Under the pieces are notes generated by a model that ran no database searches, was not told the DNA's origin, and saw nothing but the letters and a program-made list of their open reading frames with translations. The translations under genes were made by a program, and so were the position numbers. 64,000 nucleotides of DNA from Sphingobium herbicidovorans (GTDB lineage: Bacteria; Pseudomonadota; Alphaproteobacteria; Sphingomonadales; Sphingomonadaceae): positions 186,001-250,000 of the forward strand of contig NZ_CP020539.1 of assembly GCF_002080435.1 (NCBI RefSeq), given 5' to 3'. Below, piece after piece: positions 53,143 through 61,815 of the stretch (position 1 is its first letter; every line of letters begins with the position of its first letter).

Positions 53143-54386
53143 GTCGTCTGTCCTTCGGGCGGCGTTTCATCGGCGCTGTTGGGGTCCAGCAAGGACGCCA
53201 TTGGCGTGGTGCGCGGCATGATCTGGAAATCCTGCTGGTAATTGTCCGGCACAGGCTCCGACGCACTTTGCCGCCACAGGCCGATCATCATCGCCAGCCC
53301 GGCGCACAGCGCGATGAACAGGAACAGCCCGCCCGTCCCGGCCGCCGTCATGAAGGTCGCCCCCAGCAGCGGTCCCAAAGCCGCGCCGATGGAATAGAGC
53401 AGCACCAGCCGCCCGCTCGCCGCCACCCGCTCGGTCTCCAGAAGCCGGTCGTTGCAATGCGCGACGCACAGCGGATACAGCGCAAAGCTCAAGCCCCCGA
53501 ACAGCGCGCCCAGCGCCATCAGCAGCATCCCGTCCTGGCTCAGCGCTAGCGCCACGCTGACCGTCGCCGCCACCGTGAAGCATCCCACGATCACGCGCCG
53601 CCGGTCGTGCCGGTCGGACAATCGCCCCAGCGGCCATTGCAGCGCCACGCCGCCCAGGATCACGATCATCATGAACCGCGCCGTTTCCGCCAGGTCCAGC
53701 CCCAACCGCCGCACATGCACCGCCGCCAGCCCGTAAAACGCCCCCAGCATCAGCCCCGTCGCCACCGCGCCCCCCGCGCCCAGCGGCGATGCGATCAGCA
53801 GCGACCGGATGGAAAAGGCGCTTGCCTCCACCGGCGCGGGCGCTGAACTGCGGGTCAGGCACAGCGGAATGATGGACAGTGAAATCAGGATGGACGCGAT
53901 CTGGAACGGGATGGCGGGCAAAGACCCGCTCGCCCCCAGCAGCAATTGCCCGATCGCCTGCCCTGAATAGAGCGCGACCATATAGGCGGCCAGCACGCTC
54001 CCGCGCATCTGCGGCTCCGCCCGGTCATTAAGCCAGCTTTCCAGGCACACGAACACGCCCGCGACGCAGACCCCGTCGATCAGGCGCAGCACCATCCAGA
54101 ACAGCGGGTGCGTCAGCAGCGCATAGGACAGCGTGCTGGCCGACAGCAACGCGACGAACGCGGCAAAGGCGCGGATGTGCCCCACGCGCCGCACCACGTC
54201 CGCCGCCCGCAACGACCCCACGATCAGTCCGCCGAAATAGGCCGTCGCGACGATGCCGATGGCCATCGTGCCGCTGCCCGCCCGTTCCAGCCGCAGGCTG
54301 ATGAGCGTCGCCAGGAACCCGCTGCCTGCCATCAGCATGAAGATGGACAGCAACAGGCTGCGAACAGGATAGATGGCGGCAATCAT
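53139..54386 (-). CDS. MFS transporter, YcaD-like
   Basis: About 415 residues from the ATG at 54386, 17 bases after the ask stop. It has 12 helices and MFS motif RLSDRHDRRRVIVG between helices 8 and 9, with ILLSIFMLMAGSGFLATLIS in helix 1. It resembles the YcaD/UMF group of uncharacterised permeases. A charged C-terminal tail follows. Being coupled to the ectoine operon it may export or import a related solute. The substrate is unknown. Confidence 0.8.
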   Translation of the reverse strand: MIAAIYPVRSLLLSIFMLMAGSGFLATLISLRLERAGSGTMAIGIVATAYFGGLIVGSLRAADVVRRVGHIRAFAAFVALLSASTLSYALLTHPLFWMVLRLIDGVCVAGVFVCLESWLNDRAEPQMRGSVLAAYMVALYSGQAIGQLLLGASGSLPAIPFQIASILISLSIIPLCLTRSSAPAPVEASAFSIRSLLIASPLGAGGAVATGLMLGAFYGLAAVHVRRLGLDLAETARFMMIVILGGVALQWPLGRLSDRHDRRRVIVGCFTVAATVSVALALSQDGMLLMALGALFGGLSFALYPLCVAHCNDRLLETERVAASGRLVLLYSIGAALGPLLGATFMTAAGTGGLFLFIALCAGLAMMIGLWRQSASEPVPDNYQQDFQIMPRTTPMASLLDPNSADETPPEGQTT

Positions 54387-54403
54387 GACAGGACGCGCGT
54401 CGC

Positions 54404-55843
54404 TCAGGCGGCGCGCTGCTCCTGCGCGCCTTGCCCGTCGCACTCCACCAATGCGCAATGCAGCGCCCGGACGGCGGCATCATAATGCGCGACATCGACG
54501 ATGAACTGAACATCGACATTGCGGATCTGGTGCTGCATCGCGATGACGCCGACGCCTTCGTCATCCAGCGCGCGCAGTGCATCGGCGACCAGCGAGGGGC
54601 GCGAAATATCGCTGCCGATCACCGACACCATCGCCACGGGATGCGCCGAAATCGCCGCGTCGGGATAGCGTTGTTGCAGATCCTCTATCACCCGCTTCAT
54701 CGTCGCGGCTTCTGCCGACAGATAATGGGTGATGGTGTTGGCGTTGGACGACTTGCTGACGATCCACGCGCCATGCCGGGTCAGCGCCTCCAATATCGCG
54801 GCGTCATATCCCTTCACGCCGACCATATCCTGTTCGAAAAATTGCAGCGCCTGCGCACGGCGGATGCCGGTCACGATCTCCACGCGCGGCGTGTCGGACA
54901 CATAATCGCCGCAGATCAGCGTCCCGCCATCCTCCCGGTCGAAAGTATTGCGTACACGCAAAGGAATGTTGGTCTGGCGCAATCCGCGCCCGGCGCCGGG
55001 ATGGATCGCCTCCATACCCAGATTGGCGAGCTGGTCGGCGACGTCATAATTGGTGCGGCCGATCTTGCGCGCCTTGCCGATGCCGACCAGTTTCGGGTCA
55101 GCGCTCGACAGGTGAAATTCCTTGTGGATGATCGCTTCGCGCGCGCCGGTCAGCACGGCGATGCGGGAAAATGTCATTTCCGAATAGCCCCGTGCATAGC
55201 GGCGCACCATGCCCTCGCGGCACCCGGCATAGCCGGTGACGATGGGCAGCGTCGTAGCCAGGTCGATGGGTTCCAGCGCCGCCACGATCCGCTCGTCCAG
55301 CCCGACCATGTCATCCTGGTCCCACAGGGTCAGGTCGACGAAAACCGCATTGACGCCCCGGTCGTTCAGCAGCAGCGCGGTGCTGTGGGCGCTGTGCGCC
55401 TCGCCAAGCCCGGCGAGCAGCTCACGCACCGTCATCAACTGTTCCTTGACGCAAAAGCGCCCATGGCTGCGCAATCGCGCCAGATCGCCCAGACACGCGG
55501 CTACGGCGTCGATCCGCCTGTCGACAAAGGCGTCCGCTTGCTTGCGGCTTTCACCGCGCGCGAACATCTCGGCATTGCGCGCGCACATGGCGGCCCGCAC
55601 TTCCTCTATCGCCTCGCGCCAGCCATCCGTGCCTTCATCGGCCACGAACCGGGCATAAACGCCCGCCCTGCCGCTCTTCTTATGCTCCAGCAACAGGTCG
55701 GTCATCCCGGCATAGGCGGACACGACGAAGATGCGGTTATACAGGTCCGCGCCCTTGCGGCCCGCGATCAGCACATTGTCGAACAGGGTGGCCGTGGCGG
55801 CCATGGATGTGCCGCCGATCTTCTCGACGCTATGACCGTTCAT
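54404..55843 (-). CDS. ask_ect: aspartate kinase specialised for ectoine synthesis
   Basis: A 479-residue aspartokinase: VEKIGGTSMA at the start (kinase loop), the amino-acid kinase fold, and two C-terminal ACT domains (QALQFFEQDMVGVKGYDAA, VAMVSVIGSDISRPSLVADA). The N-terminal segment with VFVDLTLWDQDDMVGLDERI and the overall length are typical of Ask_Ect, a feedback-relaxed isoenzyme that feeds L-aspartate semialdehyde production. Overlaps the ectD stop (ATGA). Confidence 0.9.
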   Translation of the reverse strand: MNGHSVEKIGGTSMAATATLFDNVLIAGRKGADLYNRIFVVSAYAGMTDLLLEHKKSGRAGVYARFVADEGTDGWREAIEEVRAAMCARNAEMFARGESRKQADAFVDRRIDAVAACLGDLARLRSHGRFCVKEQLMTVRELLAGLGEAHSAHSTALLLNDRGVNAVFVDLTLWDQDDMVGLDERIVAALEPIDLATTLPIVTGYAGCREGMVRRYARGYSEMTFSRIAVLTGAREAIIHKEFHLSSADPKLVGIGKARKIGRTNYDVADQLANLGMEAIHPGAGRGLRQTNIPLRVRNTFDREDGGTLICGDYVSDTPRVEIVTGIRRAQALQFFEQDMVGVKGYDAAILEALTRHGAWIVSKSSNANTITHYLSAEAATMKRVIEDLQQRYPDAAISAHPVAMVSVIGSDISRPSLVADALRALDDEGVGVIAMQHQIRNVDVQFIVDVAHYDAAVRALHCALVECDGQGAQEQRAA

Positions 55844-56787
55844 GCCGTCACCTCTTCCATCAATGGCCCGGATACCGGCGTGATCGGCGTGGGTTCGCCC
55901 CGCGCGGCGATGAATTCGGGACGCGGCTTTTCAACGCCAAAGGGCGCGGCCAGCCGGTTGCTCACGGCATTATAGACCAGAAAGGCGTTGGCGCGGGGGA
56001 AGGGGGTGATGTTGCCGTTCGACCCATGCATGATGTTGCAATCGAATATCACGACCGATCCCGGCTTGCCCGTCGGCGCGACAATGCCATGCTTGTGCGC
56101 CAGCTCGGCCAGGCTGTCCTCGTCCGGCACGCCATATTCCTGGCGCTTCAACGACATGCGATAATGATCCTCGGGCGTTTCGCCCACACATGTCAGGAAG
56201 CTGCGATGCGATCCGGGGATCAGCATCAACGGCCCGTTATGCGGCGTATTTTCCGCCAGCAGTACCGACATGGACAGCGCCCGCATGCGGGGCATCCCAT
56301 CCTCGACATGCCAGGTTTCGAAATCGCTGTGCCAATAGAACTCCTTGCCCTGGAAACCGGGTTTGTAGTTCAGGCGCGACTGGTGAATATACACTTCATC
56401 GCCCAGCAGGAATCGCGCCACGCCGGACAGCCGCTCGTCGGCGGCCAGCCTTCCGATCACCGGGCTTTGCGCGTGAATCCGAAAGATGGAACGGATCTCA
56501 CGGCTGCCCGGCTCGGTGATGACCGTTTCTTCCTCCAGCGCGGCGGGATCGCCCAGCAACGTGCGCGCCTCGCTCTGAAGGAAGGCGACTTCCTCGTCCG
56601 AAAACAGGTTTTCCAGCACCAGATAGCCGTCCCGGTCGAACTGGGCGGCTTGCTCGATGCTGATCGGTGCGTCCTCGCTCCAATCGTTATGGACGACCGG
56701 GTCGAGGCGCGGCAGAAACTCCGCCATTTTGGCATGGCGGGACGGGTAGATGTCTTGCAAGGGACTTCCCCCTCTTTGTTGGTTCAA
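55840..56787 (-). CDS. ectD: ectoine hydroxylase
   Basis: A 315-residue Fe(II)/2-oxoglutarate dioxygenase converting ectoine to 5-hydroxyectoine. The EctD signature [20 protein letters not shown] (about 140-159) carries the iron ligands His and Asp, and the second His is in [10 protein letters not shown] (about 250). [20 protein letters not shown] marks the N-terminal part. The presence of EctD implies that both solutes are made. It overlaps ectC and ask_ect by four bases. Confidence 0.95.
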   Translation of the reverse strand: MNQQRGGSPLQDIYPSRHAKMAEFLPRLDPVVHNDWSEDAPISIEQAAQFDRDGYLVLENLFSDEEVAFLQSEARTLLGDPAALEEETVITEPGSREIRSIFRIHAQSPVIGRLAADERLSGVARFLLGDEVYIHQSRLNYKPGFQGKEFYWHSDFETWHVEDGMPRMRALSMSVLLAENTPHNGPLMLIPGSHRSFLTCVGETPEDHYRMSLKRQEYGVPDEDSLAELAHKHGIVAPTGKPGSVVIFDCNIMHGSNGNITPFPRANAFLVYNAVSNRLAAPFGVEKPRPEFIAARGEPTPITPVSGPLMEEVTA

Positions 56788-57197
56788 TTGGTAAGCGCGG
56801 CCTCGCGGACCATGTCCGCCTCGGCGGGGTAGGCGCCGCTCTCGTCATGCACTTCCTTGCCGGTGACCGGCGGGTTGAACACGCAGGCGCACAGAATGTC
56901 CGTGGTGGGCCGGACGACATGCTTGTCATGGGCATTGAGCGCATACATGACGCCCCCGGCCAGCTGATGCGTGACGCCGGTGCCCAGATCCTCGATAGTG
57001 CCCGTGCCTTTCAGCACCAGCACCGCTTCCAGATGGTTCTGGTAATGCATCTTGATTTCTTCACCGGCATACATGGTCGTGATGTGAAAGGAAAAACCCA
57101 TATCGTCGTCTTTCAACAATAGACGTGCGCTTTCCCACTGCTGCGACTTCACATTCCGATCCGATTTGCGGATGTCCTGAAGTTTGCGAACGATCAT
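56784..57197 (-). CDS. ectC: L-ectoine synthase
   Basis: A 137-residue cupin that closes N-acetyl-diaminobutyrate to ectoine. Recognised by [20 protein letters not shown] at the N-terminus, the metal-site region [20 protein letters not shown] and the C-terminal [19 protein letters not shown]. Length agrees with the family (about 130). It starts 10 bases after ectB. Confidence 0.96.
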   Translation of the reverse strand: MIVRKLQDIRKSDRNVKSQQWESARLLLKDDDMGFSFHITTMYAGEEIKMHYQNHLEAVLVLKGTGTIEDLGTGVTHQLAGGVMYALNAHDKHVVRPTTDILCACVFNPPVTGKEVHDESGAYPAEADMVREAALTN

Positions 57198-57207
57198 GAT
57201 CTGCTCC

Positions 57208-58515
57208 TCACTCCGCCGCGACGCCGTAGGGGACGGTCATCGCCTCGCGGATGCTGGTTTCCAATATGTCCAGCCCTGCAGAAAGCAGGGCGTCGTCTAT
57301 GATGAGCGGCGCAAGAACCTTGACGATTTCGTCATGCGCGCCGCTGGTTTCGATGATGAGGCCGCGTTCGAAACAGGATGCGGTCACGATCGATGCGATC
57401 TCGCCCGATCCCACATCGATGCCGCGCATCATCCCCCGGCCGCGGGTCGACAGGCCATGTTCGGCCGCCATCGCGTCCAGCCGCCGCTCAAGCAGCGCGC
57501 TGCGGCGGGCGACATCCTGCTGGAACTGCCTGTCGCTCCAGAAGTGGCGCAGTGCGGCTGTCGCGGTCACGAAGGCATGGTTATTGCCCCGGAATGTGCC
57601 GTTATGTTCGCCGGGGGCCCACTGGTCCAGTTCCGGCCGGACCAGCGTCAGCGCGAATGGCAGGCCCATGCCCGACAGCGACTTTGCCATGGTGACGATA
57701 TCGGGCGTGAAGCCCATGCCTTCGAAACTGAAGAAGTTGCCCGTCCGGCCGCATCCCGCCTGAATATCGTCAACGATCATCAACGCGCCATGCTGTTTGG
57801 CGATGGCGTTGATCCTGCGCAGCCATTCGGGCGATGCGACGTTCAGGCCGCCTTCGCCCTGCACGGTTTCCACCAATATGGCGGCGGGGGCGTCGAGCCC
57901 GCTCGAAGGATCGGACAGCCGCCGTTCCAGCAATTCAGCCGTGTCCACGTCCGGTCCGTGATAGCCGTCAAAGGGTTCATGTGCGACATGGTTGAGCGGC
58001 ACGCCTGCGCCGCCCCGCTTGGCGGCATTGCCCGTGCAGGCGAGCGCGCCCAGCGTCATGCCGTGAAATCCGTTGGTGAACGCGATCACCATTTCGCGGC
58101 CCGTAACCTTGCGGGCCAGCTTGATCGCCGCTTCGACCGCGTTGGTTCCGGTAGGCCCGGTGAACATCGCGCGATAATCCAGGCCGCGCGGCTTCAGGAT
58201 CACATTTTCCAGCGCGTTCAGGAAATCGGCCTTGGCATCGGTGTGCAGGTCCAGCCCGTGCGCGATCCCGTCGGCCATCACATAGTCGAGCAGCGCCTGC
58301 TTGAGCACCGGATGGTTATGGCCATAGTTCAGCGTGGAACAGCCGGACAGGAAATCCAGGTAACGGCCACCCTGATTGTCGTGCATCCATACATTTTCCG
58401 CCTTGTTGAACTGGCGGGGCATGGACCGCGCATAGCTGCGGACGACGGATTCGCGCCGTTCATAGATGGCCGTGTCGGGTTTGCGGTTAGTCGGCTTGGG
58501 AAGGGTCGTAATCAT
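57208..58515 (-). CDS. ectB: L-2,4-diaminobutyrate:2-oxoglutarate aminotransferase
   Basis: A 435-residue class III aminotransferase making L-2,4-diaminobutyrate from aspartate semialdehyde. The ATG at 58515 is preceded by GGGAG and overlaps the ectA stop; the longer open frame reaches back into ectA. Motifs: [59 protein letters not shown] and the PLP lysine in [15 protein letters not shown]. Full length. Confidence 0.95.
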   Translation of the reverse strand: MITTLPKPTNRKPDTAIYERRESVVRSYARSMPRQFNKAENVWMHDNQGGRYLDFLSGCSTLNYGHNHPVLKQALLDYVMADGIAHGLDLHTDAKADFLNALENVILKPRGLDYRAMFTGPTGTNAVEAAIKLARKVTGREMVIAFTNGFHGMTLGALACTGNAAKRGGAGVPLNHVAHEPFDGYHGPDVDTAELLERRLSDPSSGLDAPAAILVETVQGEGGLNVASPEWLRRINAIAKQHGALMIVDDIQAGCGRTGNFFSFEGMGFTPDIVTMAKSLSGMGLPFALTLVRPELDQWAPGEHNGTFRGNNHAFVTATAALRHFWSDRQFQQDVARRSALLERRLDAMAAEHGLSTRGRGMMRGIDVGSGEIASIVTASCFERGLIIETSGAHDEIVKVLAPLIIDDALLSAGLDILETSIREAMTVPYGVAAE

Positions 58516-59132
58516 ATCGCCGTTTCTCCCTGTTTTGAATCGGTTGACGCCGCGCTGCCCGATGGTCGGGAAAGCGAGCGGGATAGGGGGCCGATGCGCG
58601 CCTGCCATTCGGTTGCATGGGCGCCGGCAAAATGGATGTCGCGGTCGAACAGCGCGCTCTTGTCGAGCCGGGCGTTCCACCGTCTCGCGAGGCCTTCGAA
58701 CAAGGCCCACGACGCATCATTGTCGTCCGTGACTGTCGTGATCAGGTGGGTGACGCCTTGCGCAGACGGGCGGTCGAGCAGTTCCTCGATCATGCGGCCG
58801 GCCAGCCGCTGCCCGCGCGCGCTCGACGCGACGGCGACCTGCCAGACGAAGAAGCTGTCCGACTCTGACGGCGGACGGTATCCTGAAACCCATCCCGCGA
58901 TCGCGCCGTCGCACTCGGCGATGACGCAGCTGTCGGCGAAATGCGTGCATTGCAGCAGGTTGCAATAGGCCGAATTGGAATCGAGCGGCGGACATTGCGC
59001 GATCAGCGCGGTGACGCCCGGACCATCGGCGGCAACGGGCCTGCGCAGCTGGAAGCTGGATTGGCGCTCCGGCGAAGGATGCGCGAACGTCCGTGGCGGC
59101 GCGCTGGCCGCATCGGATTGTGACTCAAAGAT
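58512..59132 (-). CDS. ectA: L-2,4-diaminobutyrate N-acetyltransferase, non-standard start
   Basis: A continuous 206-codon frame with the EctA GNAT fold: FQLRRPVAADGPGVTALI, QCPPLDSNSAYCNLLQCTHF, ADSCVIAECDGAIAGWVSGY, the CoA-binding VWQVAVASSARGQRLAGRMI and ITTVTDDNDASWALFEGLAR. After the in-frame TAA at 59136-59138 no ATG, GTG or TTG occurs before residue 114, which lies inside the domain. The best start is the ATC at 59132, seven bases after GGGAG; a CTG at residue 29 has no such site. It acetylates diaminobutyrate as the second ectoine step and is coupled to ectB by an ATGA overlap. Gene finders would report only a truncated piece from 58793. Confidence 0.85.
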   Translation of the reverse strand: MFESQSDAASAPPRTFAHPSPERQSSFQLRRPVAADGPGVTALIAQCPPLDSNSAYCNLLQCTHFADSCVIAECDGAIAGWVSGYRPPSESDSFFVWQVAVASSARGQRLAGRMIEELLDRPSAQGVTHLITTVTDDNDASWALFEGLARRWNARLDKSALFDRDIHFAGAHATEWQARIGPLSRSLSRPSGSAASTDSKQGETAI

Positions 59133-59144
59133 GCTTTATCTCCC

Positions 59145-59156
59145 GAATTATAATTC
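59145..59156. promoter_or_regulatory. perfect palindrome between ectA and ectR, likely EctR operator
   Basis: GAATTATAATTC is a 12-bp perfect palindrome directly upstream of the ectA ribosome binding site. It holds a TATAAT on both strands, but if this were the ectA -10 element the transcript would start at about the ribosome binding site. An operator for the MarR-type EctR is a better reading. Confidence 0.45.
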
Positions 59157-59295
59157 TATGCAGATTTTGGTCATCCCCTCGTTCTCCGCTGCCATTTAGG
59201 CTGTTTTTGTGCGTTTTTCAACCGCCAGCGGGTGATTTTGATCCTTCACCACATAAAGAATCCATAAAAATACTTTGTCTATCGAAGGAATTTGG

Positions 59296-59820
59296 ATGGC
59301 GCAAAACCCCCATCTTTTCTATGTTTCCCTCATGAGTTCAGACATCGCTTCCCTCACGCTCCGCGCCCTCCGCCGCGTCCTTCGCGCCACCGACATCGGC
59401 AGCCGCCGCCTCGCCACCGCGACCGGACTCACCCCCTCGCAATGGCTCGTCCTGCGCGAAATCGCTTCCCGCGATTCGCCCACGCCCGGCACGATCGCCA
59501 CCGCGCTCAAATTCAGCCAGGCGACCATCACCGCCATCGTCGACAGGTTACAGGAACTGGGCTTCGTTCAGCGCCAGCGCAGCGACAAGGACAAGCGCCA
59601 GTTCATCCTGTCGTCCCTGCCGCCGGGCGACGCCGCGCTGGCCGAGGCGCCGGACTTGCTACAGACCAGCTTCACCAAGCGTTTCGCCAATCTGCCGCAA
59701 TGGGAACAGGCCATGATTCTGGCGGCGGTCGAGCGGTTGGCAATGTTGCTCGACGCGCAGGACATCGATGCCGCGCCATTGCTCGACAGCGGCGCTATCG
59801 ATCGATCCGAACCCGTCTGA
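59296..59820 (+). CDS. ectR: MarR-family regulator of ectoine synthesis (EctR-like)
   Basis: About 174 residues from the ATG at 59296 (AAGGAA six bases upstream; TTG at 59275 and ATG at 59332 are alternatives). MarR winged helix: SLTLRALRRVLRATDIGSRR, LTPSQWLVLREIASRDSPTP, GTIATALKFSQATITAIVD and RLQELGFVQRQRSDKDKRQF. EctR1 of methylotrophs and Halomonas represses ect genes and is divergently encoded, the same layout as here. It should bind the spacer at 59133-59295. Confidence 0.88.
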   Translation: MAQNPHLFYVSLMSSDIASLTLRALRRVLRATDIGSRRLATATGLTPSQWLVLREIASRDSPTPGTIATALKFSQATITAIVDRLQELGFVQRQRSDKDKRQFILSSLPPGDAALAEAPDLLQTSFTKRFANLPQWEQAMILAAVERLAMLLDAQDIDAAPLLDSGAIDRSEPV

Positions 59821-59835
59821 CATGGCAGTCTGTCG

Positions 59836-59877
59836 CGGGCGTGACCGGCGGGCGCCCGTTATCGCGCTCTGGCGATA
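59836..59877. terminator. double hairpin terminator between convergent genes
   Basis: CGGGCG/CGCCCG (59836-59858) is followed at once by TATCGC/GCGATA (59860-59877), between ectR and the DUF188 gene. Confidence 0.6.
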
Positions 59878-60330
59878 TTAGCGGAGCCGCACGACCGTTT
59901 CATCCAGAACCGAAAGAAAGCGCGATCGATCCGCCTTGCCAAAAGGCGCTGGCCCACCCAGCCCATCGTTGATCGCCCCTGCGCGCAAATCCGCCATGAT
60001 GGCCCGGACGGCGACGGCATTGCCGATGGATGCCTTGGTAAACGGCTTGCCTGTCGGCGCGATCACGGCCCCGCATCCGGCCTTCAGGCATCGGTCGGCC
60101 AGCAATATGTCGGCGGTCACGACGATGGATCCAGCGTCCACATGCTCGACTATCCAGTCATCCGCCGCATCGAACCCGTCACTTACCACCACGCGGGATA
60201 CGAGCGGGTGGGCTGGCACCCTGATGGGGCTGTTGCTGACGACAGTGACAGGCACATCGTAACGCCATGCCACCTTGTAGCTTTCGTCCTTCACCGGACA
60301 AGCGTCCGCGTCTATCAATATCTGGGGCAT
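59878..60330 (-). CDS. YaiI/YqxD family (DUF188) protein
   Basis: A 150-residue protein from the ATG at 60330. It has the family signature MPQILIDADACPVKDESYKV (conserved Asp pair, PIN-like), VVVSDGFDAADDWIV, SIVVTADILLADRCL and APTGKPFTKASIGNAVAVR. The fold suggests a nuclease-like metal site but the function is not established. The longer upstream open frame is not supported. Confidence 0.88.
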   Translation of the reverse strand: MPQILIDADACPVKDESYKVAWRYDVPVTVVSNSPIRVPAHPLVSRVVVSDGFDAADDWIVEHVDAGSIVVTADILLADRCLKAGCGAVIAPTGKPFTKASIGNAVAVRAIMADLRAGAINDGLGGPAPFGKADRSRFLSVLDETVVRLR

Positions 60331-60406
60331 GCTGGCGATGTAGACAGGAACGCACCAGAAGGGGAGGGGTCTTGTCCCGGCGGCGCAAGAGACAGCGCCA
60401 AATGCC

Positions 60407-61108
60407 TTACTTTGGCGAGGCGAGGTTATCGAGGACCAGCGGCGCGACCTTGCCGACGATGACGTCCACGCCGGCCGGATTGGGGTGGATCGAGTCCGGC
60501 TGCATATATTTGGGATCGCCAATCACCCCATCGAGGAAGAACGGATATAGCGGAACGCGATAATCCCTGGCCAAGGCGGGGTATATGGCGTTGAAACGGG
60601 CGGCATAGGCTTCGCCCATGTTCGGTGCGGCAAGCATGCCCGTCAGCACGACCGGCAGCTTCCTTTCGGCCAGAATGTCCAGCATGGCCCGCAGGTTTTT
60701 CTCGCTTTCGGCCGGGTCCAGGCCGCGCAGCATGTCATTCCCGCCCAGCCCCAGAAGCACCAGATCGGGCTTTCTTGGCAACCCGTCCAGGGTGAAGGCC
60801 AGTCGTTGAAGGCCGCCCTGCGTCGTTTCTCCCGATACGCCCGCATTGCGGACCTCGACCGCGCCACCCTTCGCCCTCAGTGTCTTTTCCAGCTCATGCG
60901 GGAAACTTTCATTCTGCGCGACGCCGTAGCCCGCATACAGGCTGTCGCCGAACGCCAGGATCAGCTTTGCATCAGCATTGGACGCAGCACGGCGTTCTTC
61001 CCGCACCGTTGGCGCGGCGGCGTTGTTCGATGCCGGTTCATCGGAACATCCGGCAAGCATTTGCACAATCAGTCCACAGACCACATATGTCGGCCACTGT
61101 CGCGCCAT
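60407..61108 (-). CDS. tesA: TesA-like SGNH arylesterase/lysophospholipase, lipoprotein
   Basis: About 233 residues from the ATG at 61108 (AAGGAA six bases upstream; ATG at 61123 is an alternative). A lipobox (IVQMLAGC) directs lipid attachment. Catalytic blocks: LAFGDSLYAGYG (Ser), GVSGETTQGGLQR, LLGLGGNDMLRG and DSIHPNPAGVDVIV (Asp-His). It hydrolyses acyl esters or thioesters in the periplasm. It is divergent from ybbA, the usual tesA-ybbA-ybbP arrangement. Confidence 0.9.
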   Translation of the reverse strand: MARQWPTYVVCGLIVQMLAGCSDEPASNNAAAPTVREERRAASNADAKLILAFGDSLYAGYGVAQNESFPHELEKTLRAKGGAVEVRNAGVSGETTQGGLQRLAFTLDGLPRKPDLVLLGLGGNDMLRGLDPAESEKNLRAMLDILAERKLPVVLTGMLAAPNMGEAYAARFNAIYPALARDYRVPLYPFFLDGVIGDPKYMQPDSIHPNPAGVDVIVGKVAPLVLDNLASPK

Positions 61109-61125
61109 CAGGATTTCCTTCATTC

Positions 61126-61815
61126 ATGCACGGTTCGTCCGATCCCACCGATATCGCCATCGCGGCGCGCCATGTCACCCTGTCGCTGGGTCAGACGGAG
61201 ATATTGAAAGGCGTCGATCTGTCGATCCGGCAGGGGGAGAGTCTGGCGATACTTGGACCGTCCGGGTCGGGCAAGTCGTCGCTGATGGCAATCCTGTCGG
61301 GGCTGGAGCGCGCAAGCGGGGGCGATGTTCGGGTCGCCGGCATAGATTATGGCCCGCTGGACGAAGACGGGCTGGCGCGGGCGCGGCGCGGGCGGATCGG
61401 CATCGTGCTTCAGAGTTTTCATCTGCTGCCCACGATGACGGCCATCGAAAATGTCGCCATCCCGCTGGAACTGGCGGGAAGGAGCGATCCGTTCGCGCGG
61501 GCCGCGGCGGAACTGGAGGCAGTGGGGCTGGGCCACCGGTTGCATCATTATCCCACGCAATTATCGGGCGGCGAGCAGCAGCGCGTCGCCATCGCCCGCG
61601 CGGTCGCCCCCGGGCCCGATATCCTGTTCGCCGATGAACCCACGGGCAACCTTGACGGCGGGACAAGCGACGCGATCATCGATCTGCTCTTCGCGCGGCA
61701 AGCCGCCAATGCCGCTACACTGGTCATCATCACCCATGATTCTGCCCTTGCCGAACGATGCGACCGGATCGTCGAAATGCGCGACGGCCTGATCGTCGCC
61801 GAACGGCGGCCATGA
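61126..61815 (+). CDS. ybbA: ABC transporter ATP-binding protein, YbbA
   Basis: A 229-residue ATPase of the LolD/MacB group: Walker A GPSGSGKSSL (about 45), Q-loop IVLQSFHLLPT, signature LSGGEQQRVAIARAV and Walker B ILFADEPTGNLDG. The ATG at 61126 is the first start after the divergent tesA promoter; an upstream extension is not supported. It powers the YbbP permease, with which it overlaps by four bases. Confidence 0.92.
   Translation: MHGSSDPTDIAIAARHVTLSLGQTEILKGVDLSIRQGESLAILGPSGSGKSSLMAILSGLERASGGDVRVAGIDYGPLDEDGLARARRGRIGIVLQSFHLLPTMTAIENVAIPLELAGRSDPFARAAAELEAVGLGHRLHHYPTQLSGGEQQRVAIARAVAPGPDILFADEPTGNLDGGTSDAIIDLLFARQAANAATLVIITHDSALAERCDRIVEMRDGLIVAERRP

Noticed and set aside
54431..55975. 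A 514-codon plus-strand frame over ask_ect, and a 594-codon one at 57184-58968 over ectB
   Set aside because: Both are antisense to clearly real ectoine genes and have no recognisable domains or ribosome binding sites.
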